A DNA stretch of 64,000 nt from Kutzneria sp. CA-103260 (GCF_018263855.1 NZ_CP073318.1:1674001-1738000), one strand, 5' to 3'; shown: positions 49,013 through 57,557, counted from the stretch's first letter. The notes: generated from the letters alone by a model not told the origin. Translations and numbers: made by a program.

Positions 49013-50959
49013 GTGGGGCTGGACGGGCTGCCCAATCTGGTCATCGGCCTGCGCGAGGGGCTGGAGATCGGCCTGGTCGTGAGCATCCTGCTGGCCGCGG
49101 TGCGCCGGGCCGGCCAGGGGCGCGGCACCGGACCGGTGTGGCTGGGCGTGCTGTCGGCGGCCCTGCTGTCCCTGGGTTTCGGCGCGGTGCTGGCGTTCTC
49201 CCGGGCCGAGCTGTCGATCACGGCCCAGGCGGTGTTCGGCGGCCTGCTGAGCCTGGTCGCGGTGGCACTCGTGACGTGGATGATCTTCTGGATGCGGCGC
49301 ACCGCGCGGACCCTGTCCGGCGAGCTGAAGGAGAAGATCGGCCAGGCGGCGGCGGTCGGGACCGGCGCGTTGGTGGCGACGGCGTTCCTGGCGGTGGCCC
49401 GGGAGGGCCTGGAGACGGCGCTGTTCCTGTGGACGACGATCCAGGCGTCAGGTGACACGGTCGCGCCGATGATCGGGGCGGCGGTCGGGCTGGGCGTGTC
49501 GTTCCTGCTGTGCTGGCTGATGGTGCGGGCCAGTGTCCGGGTGAACCTCGGGGTGTTCTTCTCCCGCACGGCGGTGCTGCTGATCGTGATCGCCGCCGGT
49601 GTGCTGTCCTACGGCGTCGGCGAGCTCCAGACGGCCGGACTGGTGCCGGGGCGGAACTGGCTGGCCTTCGACCTGTCCACCGTGGTCTCGACCGACAGCT
49701 GGTGGGTGTCGCTGATCACCGGCGTCACCAACCTCGCGCCCCGGATGACCGTGCTGCAAGTGGCGCTGTACCTGGGATATCTGATCGCGGTGCTGGTGGT
49801 GTTCCGGCGCAAGCCCGCTGCCGAGGCGGCCCCGGTGGTCGAGCGGCCGGCCCGTCGACTTCCGCGCTGGGCCTACGCCGTGGCGGCGGTGGTGATCCCG
49901 CTGCTGGCCGTCGGCGGGTTCGCGCTGCTCACGCCGTCCGCGAGCGGTTCGTCGACGCAGGTCACGGTCACGGCCGACGGTTGCGCCAAGGACTGGGCCG
50001 GCGCGACCGCAGGCACCTCGACCATCACCGTGGTCAACAACTCCGGCCACGGCGGGGAGATCTACCTGACCCGGGCCGCCGACGGCGGCGTGATCGGCGA
50101 GATCGAGGGCCTCGGGCCGGGCACACGCCGGTCGATCACCGTCGACCTGCCGGCCGGCCAGTACAGCTGGCGCTGCCTGGTGCCCGGTGAGCTGGACCAG
50201 GTGTCCCCGATCGCGGCGGTCACCGGCGGTGCCGGCGGGCCGGCCGTGCCGGCGGTCACACCGTTGTCGGACAAGGACCTCAAGGCTCCGGCGGACTCGT
50301 TCACGTCCTACCTGTCCAACCAGCTGGCCCTGCTGGACACGCAGACCGGCGACCTGGCGGCCAAGATCGGCGACCCCGAGGCCGCCAGGGCGGCGTGGCT
50401 GACGGCGCAGCTGACCTGGGAACGGCTCGGCGCGGCGTACGGACAGTTCGACGACCTCGGCGTGGCGATCGACGGCCTGCCGCAAGGACTCCCGCAGGGC
50501 GTGAACGATCCCGGCTTCACCGGGCTGCATCGCGTCGAATACGGGCTGTGGCACGGTCAGTCCGCGGCTGAGCTGGCGCCGGTCGCGGCCAAGCTGCACG
50601 ACGACGTGCGGGCCCTGCGTGACAAGCTGAAGTTCAATCCGACCGACTTGCCGTTGCGGGCGCACGAGATTCTTGAAGACGCTCTTCGCCGCCACCTGAA
50701 CGGCCTGACCGACCAGGGCTCGAACACCGTGTTCTCGTTGGTGGGCGCGGATGTCGAAGCCACCAACGCGGTCCTGGACCGGCTCGCCCCGCTGCTGGAG
50801 GCGCGCAAGCCGGGCCTGGTCGCCACCGCCCGCACGCAGCTGGTGGCGATCACCAGTGCGCTGGGCAGCGGCAACCACCAGGTGGTGGACGCCCGCGTCG
50901 GGGCCGCCGTCGAGACGTTGTCGGCCGTGCCCACCCTGCTCGAAGTCCGTGCCAGCTGA
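49013..50959 (+). CDS. EfeU-EfeO fusion: FTR1-type iron permease with cupredoxin and imelysin (M75) domains
   Basis: A 648-residue fusion. The first 280 residues are the seven-span FTR1 permease with both R-E-G-L-E iron motifs (GLREGLEIGLV and AREGLETALFLW). Then a cupredoxin-like domain (TVTADGCAKDWAGA, TITVVNNSGHGGEIYL) and a C-terminal M75/imelysin domain with the GLHRVEYGLWHG (H-x-x-E) iron-binding motif. In most bacteria the latter two form separate EfeO. Function: oxidative ferrous/ferric iron uptake with EfeB. GTG start preceded by AAGGAG. Iron box upstream implies induction under iron starvation. Confidence 0.92.
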   Translation: MGLDGLPNLVIGLREGLEIGLVVSILLAAVRRAGQGRGTGPVWLGVLSAALLSLGFGAVLAFSRAELSITAQAVFGGLLSLVAVALVTWMIFWMRRTARTLSGELKEKIGQAAAVGTGALVATAFLAVAREGLETALFLWTTIQASGDTVAPMIGAAVGLGVSFLLCWLMVRASVRVNLGVFFSRTAVLLIVIAAGVLSYGVGELQTAGLVPGRNWLAFDLSTVVSTDSWWVSLITGVTNLAPRMTVLQVALYLGYLIAVLVVFRRKPAAEAAPVVERPARRLPRWAYAVAAVVIPLLAVGGFALLTPSASGSSTQVTVTADGCAKDWAGATAGTSTITVVNNSGHGGEIYLTRAADGGVIGEIEGLGPGTRRSITVDLPAGQYSWRCLVPGELDQVSPIAAVTGGAGGPAVPAVTPLSDKDLKAPADSFTSYLSNQLALLDTQTGDLAAKIGDPEAARAAWLTAQLTWERLGAAYGQFDDLGVAIDGLPQGLPQGVNDPGFTGLHRVEYGLWHGQSAAELAPVAAKLHDDVRALRDKLKFNPTDLPLRAHEILEDALRRHLNGLTDQGSNTVFSLVGADVEATNAVLDRLAPLLEARKPGLVATARTQLVAITSALGSGNHQVVDARVGAAVETLSAVPTLLEVRAS

Positions 50960-50990
50960 AAACTCGGGCCAAGCCGAAGGAGTTCCCGTC

Positions 50991-52160
50991 ATGTCGTTGA
51001 GCCGACGCCGCTTCCTCCAGGGCACCGGCGCCGGAGTCGCCGGCACCGCGCTGGTCGGCGGCCTCGCCGCCGCCGGGGCGCAAGCGGACACCGTTGCCGC
51101 GCCGACGGTTCCGCAGTCCTACCCGTTCCACGGCCCGCGCCAGGCCGGTGTGGCCACTCCGGGGCAACGGTTCTCGACGTTCGCGGCGTTCGACGTGACG
51201 GCCGCCGACCGGGCGGCGCTGACCACCATGTTCAAGGCGCTGACCGAAAGGGCCCGGTTCCTCACCGCTGGCGGCACCCCGCCGGACCTGGGCGTGGGCG
51301 CGCCGCCGTCGGACAGCGCTGTGCTCGGCCCCGAGGTGCCGGCCGACGGTCTCACCGTGACCGTCTCCGTCGGTGCTTCGCTGTTCGATTCCCGTTACGG
51401 GCTGACCAAACCGGCCGGCCTGTCGGCCATGCCGACGTTCCCGGACGACGCCCTGGAGCCCGCCTGGTGCCACGGCGACCTGATGCTCCAGATCTGCGCC
51501 AACAACATCGACACCGTGCACCACGCACTGCGTGATCTCACCCGGCACACCCGTGACGGCATGCAGCCCCGCTACCGCCTCGACGGCTTCGGCTCGCCGC
51601 CGCGGCCGGCCGGCACGCCGCGCAACCTCCTGGGGTTCAAGGACGGGATCTCCCAGCCGGGGGAGGACGTCGTGTGGCTGCCCGACGGCGGCAGCTACCA
51701 GGTGGTGCGGTTCATCCGGATGCTCGTGGAGTTCTGGGACCGGGTGTCGATCTCCGAGCAGGAGCGCATGTTCGGCCGTCGCCGGGACAGCGGCGCGCCG
51801 CTCGACGGCAGCGTGGAGACCGACATCCCCAACTACGCCAAGGATCCCGACGGCAAGGTGATCCCGGTGGACTCGCACATCCGGCTGGCCAATCCCCGTA
51901 CCGCCGACACCGCCGGCAGCCGTATCCTCCGTCGGCCGTTCAACTACGACCGCGGCTTCCAGCCCAACGGGAACATCGACGCCGGGCTGCTGTTCTGCTG
52001 CTACCAGCAGGACATCGTGCGGCAGTTCGAGGCCGTGCAGCACCGGCTGGCCGGCGAGCCGCTGACCGACTACGTCACTCCGTTCGGCGGCGGCTACTTC
52101 TACGTGCTGCCAGGAGTGAAGGACAACTCCGACCACTACGCCAGCGCGCTGCTGACGTGA
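50991..52160 (+). CDS. efeB: EfeB, Tat-exported Dyp-type haem peroxidase
   Basis: A 389-residue dye-decolorising peroxidase. The signal MSLSRRRFLQG is a classic twin-arginine leader, cleaved after about AGAQA, so the folded haem protein is exported. The Dyp motif is GFKDGIS (G-x-x-D-G), and the proximal haem histidine is likely in IPVDSHIRLANP. EfeB oxidises ferrous iron or extracts haem iron for the EfeUO system upstream. GAAGGAG lies before the ATG, 31 bases after EfeUO, one operon. Its last 86 bases overlap the convergent PAP2 gene. Confidence 0.92.
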   Translation: MSLSRRRFLQGTGAGVAGTALVGGLAAAGAQADTVAAPTVPQSYPFHGPRQAGVATPGQRFSTFAAFDVTAADRAALTTMFKALTERARFLTAGGTPPDLGVGAPPSDSAVLGPEVPADGLTVTVSVGASLFDSRYGLTKPAGLSAMPTFPDDALEPAWCHGDLMLQICANNIDTVHHALRDLTRHTRDGMQPRYRLDGFGSPPRPAGTPRNLLGFKDGISQPGEDVVWLPDGGSYQVVRFIRMLVEFWDRVSISEQERMFGRRRDSGAPLDGSVETDIPNYAKDPDGKVIPVDSHIRLANPRTADTAGSRILRRPFNYDRGFQPNGNIDAGLLFCCYQQDIVRQFEAVQHRLAGEPLTDYVTPFGGGYFYVLPGVKDNSDHYASALLT

Positions 52161-52725
52161 CCACCGCGACCACCGTGACGCCGAGCAGCCAGCCACCGAC
52201 CACGTCGCTGAGGAAGTGCACCCCCAAGGCCAGCCGGGTGAACCCGGTGACCGCCGGCACCGCCACCGCGACGATCACCCCGATCTGACAAACCCGAGGC
52301 CACGCCAACACGAGCAGCACCGCACAGCCCATCGCCGACGTCAGCGAATGGCCCGACGGGAACGAAGCGCCGACCGCGTGCGACACCGGGTCTGTCCAGT
52401 GTGGACGCTCGCGGCCGACCAGCGCCTTCAACCCGCTGTCCATCGCCGCCGCGGCCAACACCGTGACCACGACCCACACCGCCGCGGCCACCCGCCGTCG
52501 CCACCACAACCACGCCGCAGCCACGACCAGCAACCCTCGGAACGTCCACGGCCCGAACACGTCCGTCCAGACCTGCAACGCCGTCACCACACCGGAATGA
52601 CCCACCGCATACCGATGCAGCCCAACGGCGACGGCCTGGTCCACGCCGATCATCGGCGCGAACGAGAACGCCACCGCGAGCGTGACCACGAGGCTGGCCG
52701 CCACCAGCGGGATTGTTGCCTTCAC
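52075..52725 (-). CDS. PAP2 superfamily membrane phosphatase
   Basis: A 216-residue membrane protein with six hydrophobic helices. The three phosphatase motifs are intact: KALVGRERP (K-x6-R-P), SFPSGHS (P-S-G-H) and RLALGVHFLSDV (S/T-R-x5-H-x3-D). Enzymes of this type hydrolyse lipid diphosphates such as undecaprenyl diphosphate or phosphatidic acid. The last 28 residues (basic SSRRRTE tail) are read antisense to the end of efeB; such a long 3' overlap is unusual, and the true stop could be confirmed by proteomics. Confidence 0.88.
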   Translation of the reverse strand: MKATIPLVAASLVVTLAVAFSFAPMIGVDQAVAVGLHRYAVGHSGVVTALQVWTDVFGPWTFRGLLVVAAAWLWWRRRVAAAVWVVVTVLAAAAMDSGLKALVGRERPHWTDPVSHAVGASFPSGHSLTSAMGCAVLLVLAWPRVCQIGVIVAVAVPAVTGFTRLALGVHFLSDVVGGWLLGVTVVAVVTSAARWRSGRSCPSLLAARRSSRRRTE

Positions 52726-52759
52726 CGCCCAGCACAGTACCGCGTTCGCGGACTGAGCC

Positions 52760-54130
52760 CTACTGTCCGGAGTGGATGGTCAAGTCCAGCCGCGACGCCG
52801 TCAGCATCTCCGACCGGTCCACCACCTTGATCCGCTCACGCTCGTACGGTGCGCCCAGAGCCCGCTCGTACGCGTCGAGATTGCGCCAGCCCCACCATGT
52901 CGTGAACTCGATCCCGCGTGCGTTCAGGTACGTCACCACGGCATCCGGGTCGGGCTGGACCGCCGGCCGCAGGGTCGGGGCGTCGGCCAGCAGCGAGGCC
53001 ACCGTCTCGGACGAGCAGCCCTTGGTGTGGCCGATGAGCCCGATCGGGCCGCGCTTGATCCACCCGGCGGTGTAAGCGCCGGGCACCAGGCCGCCGTCGA
53101 CGTCCAGGACGCGGCCCTGGTTGTGCGGGATCGTGGCCGTGACATGGTCGAACGGAAGATCCGCCAGGTGCGACGACCGGTAGCCCACCGCGCGGTAGAC
53201 CGCCTGCACGTCCCAGTCGTGGAACACACCCGTGCCGCGGACGTTGCCGTCGCCGGTCAGCTCCGTGCGTTCGGTGCGCAGGCCGGTGACTTTGCCGTCC
53301 GCGCCGAGGATTTCCGCCGGCGCGTGGAAAAAGTGCAGGTGCAGGCGGCACGGGCGGGTTCCCACGTCACGGATCGCCCAGTCCTGCAAGGTTTTCACCA
53401 CCATGTCGACCTGCTTGGAGGAGCGGATCGCCGCGATGGAGGCGTCGTCGAACTCGATGTCGGCCGGGTCGACGATCACCTCGACGGTCGGGGAATGGTC
53501 CAGTTCCCGCAGCTCCAGCGGGGTGAACTTGGCCTGCGCCGGGCCGCGCCGGCCGAACACGTGCACGTCGGCGACCGGGTTGACGGCCAGACCCGAGTGC
53601 ACGTTGTCCGGGATCTCCGTGGCCAGCATTTCCTCGGCCGACTTGGCCAGCACCCGGGCCACGTCCAGGGCCACGTTGCCGACGCCCAGCACCGCCACCG
53701 AGCGGGCGGTCAGCGGCCAGGTGCGGGGGACGTCGGGGTGGCCGTCGTACCAGGAGACGAAGTCCGCCGCGCCATGGCTGCCGTCGAGGTGCACGCCCGG
53801 GATGTCCAGCGGCTGGTCGGCCGTCGCGCCGGTCGCGAACACCACCGCGTCGTAGAACTGGCGCAACTCCTCCAGTTTGAGGTCCGTGCCGTAGTCCACG
53901 TTGCCGAACAGCCGCACTCCCGGCTTTTCCATCACCCGGTGCAGCGCGTCGACGATGCCCTTGATGCGCGGGTGGTCCGGCGCGACGCCGTAGCGGATCA
54001 GGCCGAACGGCGCCGGCATCCGCTCGAAGACGTCCACGCTGACCCGGGCCCCGGACTTGACAAGCGCGTCGACCGTGTAGATCCCGGCCGGGCCCGCGCC
54101 GACCACGGCGACTCGTAGGGGGCGGCTCAC
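52760..54130 (-). CDS. fprA: FprA-type ferredoxin/adrenodoxin-NADP reductase
   Basis: A 456-residue flavoprotein related to mycobacterial FprA and adrenodoxin reductase. FAD motif VAVVGAGPAGIYTVDAL, then FERMPAPFGLIRYGVAPDHP (the signature of the family), NADP motif VAVLGVGNVALDVARVL and FGRRGPAQAKFT. It passes electrons from NADPH to ferredoxin, for P450s or iron-sulfur and siderophore-related reductions. Start GTG chosen because AGGAG lies eight bases upstream; the longer frame has none. An iron box lies 43 bases upstream of the start. Confidence 0.9.
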   Translation of the reverse strand: MSRPLRVAVVGAGPAGIYTVDALVKSGARVSVDVFERMPAPFGLIRYGVAPDHPRIKGIVDALHRVMEKPGVRLFGNVDYGTDLKLEELRQFYDAVVFATGATADQPLDIPGVHLDGSHGAADFVSWYDGHPDVPRTWPLTARSVAVLGVGNVALDVARVLAKSAEEMLATEIPDNVHSGLAVNPVADVHVFGRRGPAQAKFTPLELRELDHSPTVEVIVDPADIEFDDASIAAIRSSKQVDMVVKTLQDWAIRDVGTRPCRLHLHFFHAPAEILGADGKVTGLRTERTELTGDGNVRGTGVFHDWDVQAVYRAVGYRSSHLADLPFDHVTATIPHNQGRVLDVDGGLVPGAYTAGWIKRGPIGLIGHTKGCSSETVASLLADAPTLRPAVQPDPDAVVTYLNARGIEFTTWWGWRNLDAYERALGAPYERERIKVVDRSEMLTASRLDLTIHSGQ

Positions 54131-54172
54131 TGGTGGCTCCTGACGTGGGGGGCGACGAACGATCACCCATAC

Positions 54173-54191
54173 TAAGGTAAGCCTTACCTAA
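54173..54191. promoter_or_regulatory. Iron box upstream of fprA
   Basis: TAAGGTAAGCCTTACCTAA matches 15 of 19 positions of the DtxR/IdeR/DmdR consensus and is itself nearly a perfect palindrome. It should repress fprA in iron-replete cells. It is 256 bases from the RNase gene on the other strand and less likely to control it. Confidence 0.8.
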
Positions 54192-54447
54192 TATTCGATG
54201 TGATCTATGCAACCGTCGACCACGACCCGAGCGGTCCTCGAGCCCGCCCGGCGACGCGGCGTGAAACGGATGTTGAACAGTCCTCGATCTTTCGCGTGAC
54301 CGTTTCGGTGATAGCCGACATTGCCGTCATCGAGGATCTTTCGATTCACAGAACTGGGCGGGCCCTGTCAATCGCCACCGGTTCCGCCTGCGCCCCAACA
54401 TGTTTACGGTGCCAAGGCATCGTTCCCGACACGGAGGTTCCCTGCTC
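54192..54447. other. Intergenic region upstream of the secreted RNase
   Basis: No gene seen. It contains two direct GATCTTTCG repeats (54286-54294 and 54335-54343, 49 bases apart), possibly a regulator site, and GGAGG 10 bases before the RNase ATG. The remainder shows nothing recognisable. Confidence 0.4.
54286..54343. promoter_or_regulatory. GATCTTTCG direct repeats
   Basis: Exact nonamer repeated at 54286 and 54335, each followed within a few bases by a TNAC trinucleotide context. Spacing is 49 bases centre to centre, not an integral helical multiple by my count, so evidence for a function is thin. Confidence 0.25.
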
Positions 54448-54861
54448 ATGAAGCACCGACCTCGCACCACCTGGGCCAAGCGGCTCACCCTGACCGTGGC
54501 CGCCCTGCTGCCCCTGCTCGGCCTCACCCTCGTCGCCGCGCCGGCCGCCAGCGCCACCGTGTACAACTCGTGCACGATCTCCGGCTGCTCCGCCGCCTCG
54601 TCCGCCAACTCCACCTGGCAGTCCATGGGCTACCCCAGCCAGCGCGGCTGGTACGACTGGCCGAACGGCCAGTGCAGCTACGCCGGCGGCACCTACTACA
54701 ACGACGACAACCAGCTCCCCAGCGGCGACTCCTTCCAGGAGTTCGACGTCTACCCCCGCTCCTGCGGCGCCCACCGCGACGCCGCCCGCATCGTCGTCGA
54801 CATGGACAACGGCGAGGTCTGGTTCTCGCCCGACCACTACAGCGACTTCTACCAGCTGTAG
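54448..54861 (+). CDS. Secreted guanyl-specific ribonuclease (RNase Sa/barnase family)
   Basis: A 137-residue exported enzyme. The signal is basic then hydrophobic, cleaved near AASA, leaving a mature part of about 95-100 residues as in RNase Sa. Catalytic residues of the family are visible: glutamate in SFQEFDVYP, arginines in AHRDAARIVVD, and the final histidine in SPDHYSDFY. Such RNases cleave RNA after G. Two cysteine pairs could form disulfides. GGAGG lies 10 bases before the ATG. No barstar-like inhibitor gene is adjacent, consistent with strictly extracellular action. Confidence 0.85.
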   Translation: MKHRPRTTWAKRLTLTVAALLPLLGLTLVAAPAASATVYNSCTISGCSAASSANSTWQSMGYPSQRGWYDWPNGQCSYAGGTYYNDDNQLPSGDSFQEFDVYPRSCGAHRDAARIVVDMDNGEVWFSPDHYSDFYQL

Positions 54862-54869
54862 GTCACTCA

Positions 54870-54906
54870 CGAACCCGTGCCGTCCACATCGGGCGGCACG
54901 GGTTCG
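54870..54906. terminator. Hairpin terminator after the RNase gene
   Basis: Perfect 13-base stem CGAACCCGTGCCG / CGGCACGGGTTCG with an 11-base loop, 8 bases after the RNase stop. No long T-run, as usual for GC-rich actinomycetes. Being palindromic it can also terminate the convergent APH-like gene. Confidence 0.75.
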
Positions 54907-54924
54907 CCGTATTTCCAGGCGGGC

Positions 54925-55854
54925 TCAGAGCCGGGATCGCAACCACCTCAGCGATCCGCGGGCCAGCGCCACCATCATCGTCACGAGAGCGGGATCAGCG
55001 GTCGGTCCGGCAGTGGCGGCGATGCGGAGCAGGAAGCCGGCATGCATGGCGAGCACGACGTCGATCTGGTCGGCGTGGAGGTGCCGGGTGAGCGGATGGG
55101 CCTCGGCGAGGGGCTGGGGATCGACGCCGCTGAGCGAGGCGCTGGACAGCAGGGTGACGACGTCGCAGTGAGCGGCGCCGATCCAGGCGTGCGGCCAGTC
55201 GATGACGAAGACGCGGTCGTCGGTGAGCATGAGGTTGAAGGGATACAGATCCCCGTGCTGGAGGCAGTCGCCGGCCAGCGCGAGCGGTGCCTTCTCCTCC
55301 AGTTGAGCCAGATCGTCGAGGTGATCGACGGCCCACGGCGACAGCGGCCGGATGCGGTCGACGGCGGAGTCGGCCAGGGTCAGCCAGCCGCCGAGCCGGG
55401 GCGGGCCGAGTACGAAACCGTCCACAGGGGACGGTGAGAGCACACGGGTGAGATCGGTGACGGCGTCGAGCACCCGGTCGAGTTCCGCACGCTGCCAGGG
55501 CTGGGCGGGCAGCCGGCCGGGAATGTTCTCGAAGACCAGGGCGACCCAGTCACCGTCGTCATGAGACGCCAGCAGCCGGGAAACTGGGGCGTGCGCGGGA
55601 AGTTGCGCGGTGACGGCGATTTCACGGCGATGGAACGCCGCAGCGGCGGGGGCCGTCGCAGTGGAGGCGGCCTTGACGAAGACCTGAGTGCCGTCGGTGA
55701 GACGGACCCGCGCGGCCAGGCCCTCGGAGAAGCCCCCGGGCTGGTCGGCCGCGGCGACCACCGGACTGCCGAGCAGTCGTTCGATGGCGGCGGTCACCCC
55801 GGCCGGCACCGACGACCAGGAGATGCGTCGATCGGTGCTCGCGTTCGGCAGCAT
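54925..55854 (-). CDS. Aminoglycoside phosphotransferase-like kinase (APH family)
   Basis: A 309-residue eukaryotic-kinase-like protein. N-terminal nucleotide region with VRLTDGTQVFVKAA (the lysine), catalytic loop LQHGDLYPFNLML (H-G-D-x(4)-N) and metal aspartate in VFVIDWPHAWIG. APH-fold kinases phosphorylate antibiotics, choline, homoserine or sugars; nothing here decides which. Its GGAGG ribosome site is embedded in the 3' arm of the preceding palindrome (55861-55888). Downstream of the peptidase-like gene and the ATP-grasp cluster, it could be a self-resistance or precursor-modifying kinase, which is an inference. Confidence 0.85.
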   Translation of the reverse strand: MLPNASTDRRISWSSVPAGVTAAIERLLGSPVVAAADQPGGFSEGLAARVRLTDGTQVFVKAASTATAPAAAAFHRREIAVTAQLPAHAPVSRLLASHDDGDWVALVFENIPGRLPAQPWQRAELDRVLDAVTDLTRVLSPSPVDGFVLGPPRLGGWLTLADSAVDRIRPLSPWAVDHLDDLAQLEEKAPLALAGDCLQHGDLYPFNLMLTDDRVFVIDWPHAWIGAAHCDVVTLLSSASLSGVDPQPLAEAHPLTRHLHADQIDVVLAMHAGFLLRIAATAGPTADPALVTMMVALARGSLRWLRSRL

Positions 55855-55860
55855 GGAAAG

Positions 55861-55888
55861 CCTCCGGGTTCGGGCCCGAACCCGGAGG
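55861..55888. terminator. 28-base perfect palindrome: terminator of the peptidase gene that overlaps the next RBS
   Basis: CCTCCGGGTTCGGG followed by its complement CCCGAACCCGGAGG, with no loop spacer. It lies between the peptidase-like stop (55896) and the APH-like start (55854). On the minus strand the 3' arm ends in GGAGG, the Shine-Dalgarno sequence of the APH-like gene, so folding would terminate transcription and/or hide the ribosome site on a read-through transcript. Confidence 0.7.
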
Positions 55889-55895
55889 CCGGGTG

Positions 55896-57482
55896 CTAGG
55901 CGGGGTCGAACGGCTTGTGGTCGATGGGGCAGGTGGCGCCCTCGGCGGGCAGGACGCCGGAGATCAGGTAGTCGCGCTTGGCCTTCTCGGCGCACGTGCT
56001 GTGCACGTACATGGTGCTGTGCCCGGAGCCCTCCACCACGAGCAGGCGAGCCTTGGCCAGTTCGGCGATGCCGTCCTTGGCACCCTTGAGGGGGGTGGAC
56101 GGGTCGAAGCGGCTGTTGATCACCATGATGGGGGCGGCGGTCGGCCGGTTCCACGGGCCACGGTAGGGCTGGACGGCCTGGTGGGGCCAGTAGGCGCAGG
56201 ACATCATGTCGAAGACGCCGATGCGGCCGAAGTAGGGAACCCGAGCGTCCTCGCTGACCGCGAGGGAGCTGTAGGTCGACTCCGAGGTGGGCACGGTGCT
56301 GTCGGCGCACTGGATGGCGTTGAACGCCTCGGTCGAATTGCCCAGGTAGGGCTCGCCCTTGGGCTGCACAACAGCCTTGGCCGACTGGGCGGCGGTGCCG
56401 CTGGCCTGGTAGATGGCCTCCAGCTGGCGGGCGTTGTCCGGCCAGTTCTCGGGCTTGGCCAGGTCCCCGGCGAGGTTGATGATCGCGGAGTAGGTCCACG
56501 CGGTGGTGGTGCCGTCGGCGTTGGCCACGGTGATCGGGTGCTGGCGGGCGCGGTCGGTCATGGTGCGCCACTTGGCATGCACGTCGCCGTCGGAGAAAGC
56601 GCAGTTGGGTCCGGCGGCGGCGCACTGGGTGAGGAAGGACTCGAAGGTGTCGGCGATGCCGGTGGCGACGTCCTGCCGGGTGTCGACCGGCAGAGTGGTG
56701 CCGGTGGAGCCGTGACCGGTGGCGCTGCCCTGGAAGTCCATGGTGCCGTCCATCACCAGCGCCCGGATCCGCGCGGGGAAGAGGTTGGCGTAGATGGCGC
56801 CGATGTGGGTGCCGTAGGAAATGCCGTGGTACGTCAGCTTGGCATCGCCCACGGCCCGCCGCAGCAGGTCGATGTCCCGCGCGGTGTTGACGCTGTTCAT
56901 GTACGGCAGCAAGGCGCCGGCCTGCTGCTGGCACCGGTCGGCCAGGTCCTTGGACGCCTGGTAGAACGCGGGCTCGCCGCTGGGGTCGCCGGGCATCTCC
57001 GGGAAGGAGGCGAAGTACTGCTGCTGCTCGGCGCTGGTGGCGAAGCAGCGCACGGCCGTGCTGTGGCTGACCGCCCGCGGATCCCACGACACCAGGTCGA
57101 ACCGGGACCGCAGCTCGTCGGAGAACAGCCACGGCCACTTGGCCCGATCCCGCAGTCGGTCCACACCGGACGGGCCGGGGCCGCCGAAGTTGACGAACAG
57201 GGTGCCGATCCGGTGGGCCGGGTCGCTGGCCGGCAGCTTGATCAGGGCGAGGTTGATTTTCGTGCCGTAGGGGGCGGTGTAGTCCAGCGGCACCCCGGCG
57301 GTGGCGCACTGGAAGCCGTCGGCGCAGTCGGCCCAGGTCAGCGTGGGCGTCGGCGCGAGATCGGCCAGCGCGTCGGAGCCGTCGGCCCCGGCGGCGGCCG
57401 TCGCGGGCAGCACGCCGAGGCCCAGGCCCAACACCGCGGCCACGATGGTGGCCCGGCGTCTTGTCCTGCTGTCGAAAGGCAC
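55896..57482 (-). CDS. Secreted alpha/beta-hydrolase, tripeptidyl-aminopeptidase type
   Basis: A 528-residue exported serine hydrolase. N-terminal signal (RTRRRATIVAAVLGLGLGV, cleavage near ATAAAGA). Active site: HGISYGTHIGAIY (nucleophile serine), NSRFDPSTPL (acid) and GSGHSTMYV (histidine). Family members of Streptomyces (SlpD/SlpE/Tap) release tripeptides from N-termini. GTG start has GAGGAG upstream. It is transcribed in the same direction as the ATP-grasp cluster, 75 bases after it, and could trim an exported peptide product. Confidence 0.9.
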   Translation of the reverse strand: MPFDSRTRRRATIVAAVLGLGLGVLPATAAAGADGSDALADLAPTPTLTWADCADGFQCATAGVPLDYTAPYGTKINLALIKLPASDPAHRIGTLFVNFGGPGPSGVDRLRDRAKWPWLFSDELRSRFDLVSWDPRAVSHSTAVRCFATSAEQQQYFASFPEMPGDPSGEPAFYQASKDLADRCQQQAGALLPYMNSVNTARDIDLLRRAVGDAKLTYHGISYGTHIGAIYANLFPARIRALVMDGTMDFQGSATGHGSTGTTLPVDTRQDVATGIADTFESFLTQCAAAGPNCAFSDGDVHAKWRTMTDRARQHPITVANADGTTTAWTYSAIINLAGDLAKPENWPDNARQLEAIYQASGTAAQSAKAVVQPKGEPYLGNSTEAFNAIQCADSTVPTSESTYSSLAVSEDARVPYFGRIGVFDMMSCAYWPHQAVQPYRGPWNRPTAAPIMVINSRFDPSTPLKGAKDGIAELAKARLLVVEGSGHSTMYVHSTCAEKAKRDYLISGVLPAEGATCPIDHKPFDPA

Positions 57483-57557
57483 GTCAAGATCTCCTCACGG
57501 TCGTTTCAGCCAGCAGACGCCGTTGCAAACGTCCTGGTTGTACGTTTCCGCGAGAAG

